In this document: positions 61,308-64,000 of the stretch, in pieces
Position numbering within the stretch: position 1 is the stretch's first letter
Layout of the letters: the number at the start of each line of letters is the position of its first letter
From: Chitinophagales bacterium
Lineage (GTDB): Bacteria; Bacteroidota; Bacteroidia; Chitinophagales; Chitinophagaceae
Direction: 5' to 3'
NCBI GenBank assembly: GCA_015655015.1
Contig: JAATFV010000199.1
Coordinates: forward strand, 1-64,000
Length of the DNA: 64,000 nucleotides
Notes under the pieces: generated by a model
Database searches by the model: none
What the model was told of the DNA's origin: nothing
What the model saw: the letters and a program-made list of their open reading frames with translations, nothing else
Translations under genes and position numbers: made by a program

Positions 61308-61535
61308 ATGGACCGGAAAGAAAAGCTATTGCGTAAATTCGGCAAACGCCTGACCGCGTTAAAAAAAGAAAAAGGCATGACCACCCGTGAACTGGCTGCC
61401 GCCGCCGGCCTGGAATACAGGCAGGTCCTTCAAATTGAGGCGGGGAAAACGAACCTGCTCTTTACAACGATCGTAGCCCTGGCCAAAGGATTGGAGATGT
61501 CTCCGCACAAGCTATTCGAGACGCAGGATTGGTAA
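61308..61535 (+). CDS. small XRE-family helix-turn-helix regulator (2)
   Basis: A 75-residue Cro/CI-type HTH protein: LRKFGKRLTALKKEKGMTTR, then ELAAAAGLEYRQVLQIEAGK and FTTIVALAKGLEMSPHKLF. It resembles the XRE protein at 60849 in length and plan, but the two are clearly diverged. There is no other domain. Both could act as dimers on the palindromes between them. The regulated genes are unknown; the adjacent TetR unit is the nearest candidate. Confidence 0.8.
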   Translation: MDRKEKLLRKFGKRLTALKKEKGMTTRELAAAAGLEYRQVLQIEAGKTNLLFTTIVALAKGLEMSPHKLFETQDW

Positions 61536-61726
61536 TTTTGGTTATTCCGTGGAGCACCCGTCTGTTGCCTTGCCGGTAAAGATGGGCAGCACCCTATTTT
61601 TCAGGAGGTTGCCGTGGTCCGGGAGATTGGAGAGACCGTATTGCCGGTCGAGCGCCGGTCGAGGCCTGCGGGGAGGAATACGACCCGCCCTGGCCAACCC
61701 TGCCCGGCGACCTTTTTTGTAATCTT

Positions 61727-61753
61727 TTCGACTTTTTTTGTCTAATTGTCGAA
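61727..61753. promoter_or_regulatory. candidate TetR operator 1 (autoregulatory)
   Basis: TTCGAC (61727-61732) and GTCGAA (61748-61753) are perfect inverted arms separated by 15 bp, 27 bp in all. The site covers the -33 element of the TetR gene promoter, which suits repression of its own transcription. The same arm spacing recurs at 62421-62447. Confidence 0.6.
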
Positions 61754-61768
61754 TTTTCTATATTTTTG
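61737..61768 (+). promoter_or_regulatory. Bacteroidota-type promoter of the TetR gene
   Basis: TTTG (61737-61740) as -33 element and TATTTTTG (61761-61768) as -7 element, separated by exactly 20 bp, match the TTTG/TAnnTTTG consensus fully. The start codon lies at 61789. Confidence 0.7.
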
Positions 61769-61788
61769 TTGTATTACATTCAGGCGTT

Positions 61789-62403
61789 ATGGCTGTAAGC
61801 AATATAAAAGAAGATGATATTCAAGGGCAGATCCTGCAGGCGGCTAAACAGCTATTCCAGGCTCATGGTTTTCGTAAAGTAACTATAGATGATGTAGCCA
61901 GGGCGATTGGCAAAGCGAGGAGCTCACTCTATTATTATTATAAAACGAAAGAGGAAATTTTAGACGCTGTAATGGCTGTTGAGATCAGGGAGCTGCTGGC
62001 TGCAATTACCAGGGCAGTAAACGATGTGCAAAGTACCGAACAGAAAATATCGGCTTTCTTCGCGACCAGGCTACGGATATTACGGGAGAGAAGAGCGTTT
62101 TATAATACACTGGACACAGGGATGGATGCAGAAGAAATGTCCACCTACAAAAAGGCCCAGTATGTTATCCATAAGAAGATCATGGAGCAGGAAGGTGATT
62201 TACTTCAGCAAGTGATAACGGATGGCATCAGAAAAGGAGAATTGAGAAAGATGAATAAAGAGGATCAGCAAATACTGATTTTTGTGCTGCTGAGCAGCGT
62301 ACGCGGTTTAAAACGCGAAATGGTTATCGAAAACGATTTTAGCGGGGCAGAGCCGGCTATTCGTGTTTTGACCCAAGCCCTTATTCACGGCCTGAAGAAA
62401 TAA
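61789..62403 (+). CDS. TetR/AcrR family transcriptional regulator
   Basis: A 204-residue TetR-type repressor. The N-terminal HTH (about 10-60) has ILQAAKQLFQAHGFRKVTID, DVARAIGKARSSLYYYYKTK and EEILDAV. The C-terminal ligand-binding helices (about 65-200) show no recognisable ligand motif. The ATG at 61789 is chosen because it lies just after a full consensus promoter; a longer frame from 61738 would overlap that promoter. Two matching operator-like sites suggest that it controls itself and the next gene. Confidence 0.9.
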   Translation: MAVSNIKEDDIQGQILQAAKQLFQAHGFRKVTIDDVARAIGKARSSLYYYYKTKEEILDAVMAVEIRELLAAITRAVNDVQSTEQKISAFFATRLRILRERRAFYNTLDTGMDAEEMSTYKKAQYVIHKKIMEQEGDLLQQVITDGIRKGELRKMNKEDQQILIFVLLSSVRGLKREMVIENDFSGAEPAIRVLTQALIHGLKK

Positions 62404-62420
62404 AAAAATTTTGCCTTTGG

Positions 62421-62447
62421 TTCGACAAATAATCAAATAGTGTCTAA
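62421..62447. promoter_or_regulatory. candidate TetR operator 2
   Basis: TTCGAC (62421-62426) and GTCTAA (62442-62447) have the same 15-bp spacing as operator 1; one base differs from a perfect palindrome. The site is 48 bp before the start of the membrane protein gene at 62496, so both units are probably under the same repressor. Confidence 0.55.
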
Positions 62448-62495
62448 AGGTCTATTCATTTTATAAATCATTTCATCATCCAAAACCTCTTAATC

Positions 62496-62804
62496 ATGTT
62501 ATGGTATCACTATGCAAGCGGTTTTTTCGCCGGTATGTTCTTTGCCAACTTTGTGCCCCATTATATTAAAGGCGCTGCCGGCGATTCCTTTCCAACCCCA
62601 TTTGCAAAGCCTCCCGGTAAAGGCTTGTCTTCTCCAACGACCAATGTATTATGGGCTCTCCTGAACCTGGTAGTGGGTTACCTGCTTTTCAGATTCAGCA
62701 GGATTTCCCTGGGCGACGATTTATCGCTTATTCCATTTTTTATAGGTATAACCTGTATCAGTATTATGGGGGCCAGGAATTTTTCACATAAGGATAAGGT
62801 ATAG
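62496..62804 (+). CDS. small membrane protein, probable TetR target
   Basis: A 102-residue protein with three hydrophobic segments: WYHYASGFFAGMFFANFVPH at the start, then VLWALLNLVVGYLLF and LSLIPFFIGITCISIMG. The segments are separated by a Pro/Gly-rich loop (TPFAKPPGKGLSSPTT). No family was recognised with certainty. The candidate TetR operator upstream suggests control by the neighbouring repressor. The last codons and stop lie in an 18-bp tandem duplication. Confidence 0.75.
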   Translation: MLWYHYASGFFAGMFFANFVPHYIKGAAGDSFPTPFAKPPGKGLSSPTTNVLWALLNLVVGYLLFRFSRISLGDDLSLIPFFIGITCISIMGARNFSHKDKV

Positions 62805-62824
62805 TCTAAGGATAAGTTATAGTC
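62789..62824. repeat. 18-bp tandem duplication over the stop codon
   Basis: TAAGGATAAGGTATAGTC (62789-62806) is followed directly by a copy with one change (62807-62824). The first copy contains the stop codon of the membrane protein gene. Confidence 0.85.
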
Positions 62825-63007
62825 GAAAAATTTATGTACTGACAGCAGAGAAGCGGGCCGTTAGTATTTTTCACATCCGTTGGAAAAAATACCAGGCTAT
62901 TTTCCTATTGTTAATATAGACTTTCCTTTGTATATTGGGATCAGTACTGAATGCAGCATTAAGATCAGTGCTTACTATTTAACCCGGACTATGAAAAACG
63001 CTACACT

Positions 63008-63250
63008 ATGACAACTTTCGTGGGCCTGTTCTTTTCTATCATCTCGATCTTTGGCCTCTTCAAATGCAAATCCAAAAGGGCTATAAAGAAGATCCTTTTA
63101 GTCGCCTTCTCTATTTTCCTGATCGGGGCGCAGATACTTTTCATGAATGATATACTGGAAGTGAGCGGCCAGGAGTTCATTGCACTCTCCGGTCTGTTGA
63201 GCGGCATTATCCTGATATTAGTCTTTCAAAAGAACGATCCGGATGAGTGA
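63008..63250 (+). CDS. small hydrophobic membrane protein of unknown function
   Basis: An 80-residue protein with three hydrophobic segments: TTFVGLFFSIISIFGLF, KKILLVAFSIFLIGAQILF and FIALSGLLSGIILILVF. Basic residues (KCKSKRAIKK) lie between the first two. It is not recognised. The start ATG overlaps the stop of a six-codon mini-frame beginning at 62991 (MKNATL, in ATGA overlap), which could couple translation but may be chance. Confidence 0.6.
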   Translation: MTTFVGLFFSIISIFGLFKCKSKRAIKKILLVAFSIFLIGAQILFMNDILEVSGQEFIALSGLLSGIILILVFQKNDPDE

Positions 63251-63270
63251 GCGCTGATAATCCTTTTGGG

Positions 63271-64000
63271 CTATCGGATAAAGATCTTCACTCCTCCGGG
63301 GACAGCCGGTCCATCACCGGTGATCTTCAGCCAATATATCCCGGGGAATAGTCCTCCGGCAGGCTGGCTGACCCAGCCTTCTTTATGGATGATATGGAAA
63401 GCGGATTTTTGCGCCACTCCGCCAAGGCTGTAGAATGTGGCGGTATAATATCCATCTGGTATTTCCCGCAGCCGGAGCTGTTGCGACCGTTCGGCTATCG
63501 TCGGATAGACTTTCCAATCTGTGTCAGTCCCTTCCCCGCGCAAAACCAGCGTCTTGCTGTATTGGTCAGCTCCTGCTGCTGTCGTTATTTTCAAACGGTA
63601 ATAATATGTTCCGTTACCCGTAGCGGTCCTATCGGTATATTCACCTGGCAGCGAAGGTGCAGAATCGTTGATCCAATTTGAATAAACAGAAGAAAAAATA
63701 ATGGCGTCAACTGACCTTTCCAGTGATACGTGCTCATCGCCGTTCACATTTTCCAGGTCCCACTGCAATTTTCCCTGGCCATTCTCCATACTGCCGGAGA
63801 AAGACGTGATTTGCAAGGGTAAGACAACATAGGAGCCGGTGACGAATACCGTATTGATGGCTACCAGGTCCAATCCCCCCTGTGCTTCACTGGTGGTCGT
63901 TGGGTATACGGCTGCATCATTTATATTCAGCAGCCGGGCGGAACCAGGGGCGGCCAGTCCATCGGCGCCCAGGAGGGCGTATCCGTAGAGAGGCTGCCCG
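63271..64000 (-). CDS. C-terminal part of a T9SS-sorted secreted protein (runs off the window)
   Basis: The frame is open from the window end to the stop at 63271, so about 243 C-terminal residues are seen and the start lies outside. Following a stretch with LLGADGLAAPGSARLLNIND, there is a fibronectin-like beta domain (VLPLQITSFSGSMENGQGKL; YRLKITTAAGADQYSKTLVL). The last 75 residues look like a T9SS type A sorting domain (WKVYPTIAERSQQLRLRE; YYTATFYSLGG; GIYWLKITGDG; VKIFIR). It is thus probably secreted or surface-attached. The function of the missing part is unknown. Confidence 0.75.
   Translation of the reverse strand, partial: GQPLYGYALLGADGLAAPGSARLLNINDAAVYPTTTSEAQGGLDLVAINTVFVTGSYVVLPLQITSFSGSMENGQGKLQWDLENVNGDEHVSLERSVDAIIFSSVYSNWINDSAPSLPGEYTDRTATGNGTYYYRLKITTAAGADQYSKTLVLRGEGTDTDWKVYPTIAERSQQLRLREIPDGYYTATFYSLGGVAQKSAFHIIHKEGWVSQPAGGLFPGIYWLKITGDGPAVPGGVKIFIR

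Noticed and set aside
1-64000. tRNA, rRNA, insertion sequences, prophage or integrase genes
   Set aside because: None was recognised in reading both strands. Weak tRNA-like or structured RNAs could be missed without a covariance-model search.

Overview
The window looks like a chromosomal segment of a Bacteroidota bacterium, most probably of the class Chitinophagia (Chitinophaga-like). The grounds are two SusC/SusD pairs, a FecR-type anti-sigma factor with an ECF sigma factor, type IX secretion (T9SS) sorting domains with a PorV protein, a 7TMR-DISM histidine kinase, TAnnTTTG-type -7 boxes, and very little Shine-Dalgarno use. No tRNA, rRNA, CRISPR array, insertion sequence or phage gene was recognised.

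Region 1 (1-20490) is a surface-glycan-type island. It holds five glycosyltransferase or ligase genes, a frameshifted acyltransferase, a truncated sugar-phosphate transferase, an amidohydrolase, and a tightly packed eight-gene plus-strand operon (5997-15511). That operon has three B12-binding radical SAM enzymes, one SPASM-type radical SAM enzyme, three class I SAM methyltransferases (two of them paralogues) and a GT-C-like membrane protein. It is the most unusual part of the window and may make or decorate an undescribed methylated or rearranged glycan or lipid. Two enzymes of the island carry in-frame minisatellites (18-bp and 27-bp units).

Region 2 (20525-31379) has a sugar isomerase-like TIM barrel followed by a polysaccharide utilisation locus: SusC, SusD, a GH106-like alpha-L-rhamnosidase and a GH28 pectinase. 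The enzyme pair points to a pectic, rhamnogalacturonan-like substrate. A coiled-coil membrane protein and a two-component system (LuxR-type regulator and 7TMR-DISM histidine kinase) follow on the minus strand.

Region 3 (35888-45832) contains a small TonB-C-like secreted protein, a 1314-residue T9SS cargo built of Ig-like repeats with its own PorV homologue directly downstream, a PliI-type lysozyme inhibitor, an Ohr/OsmC peroxidase, a small secreted protein, an FAH-family enzyme and dGTPase. Region 4 (45829-55217) is a second utilisation locus with divergent ECF sigma and FecR genes, an STN-domain SusC, SusD, a LamG lipoprotein and a lipoprotein GH130, suggesting a beta-mannoside-type substrate.

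Region 5 (55291-64000) has an AAA/DUF4143 ATPase preceded by a 32-bp-periodic tandem repeat, a GH109-type enzyme, a serine hydrolase, an N-acetylhexosamine-kinase-like phosphotransferase, two small XRE regulators, a TetR regulator with matching 27-bp operator-like sites before itself and before the next membrane-protein gene, a further small membrane protein, and the C-terminal part of another T9SS-sorted protein running off the window.
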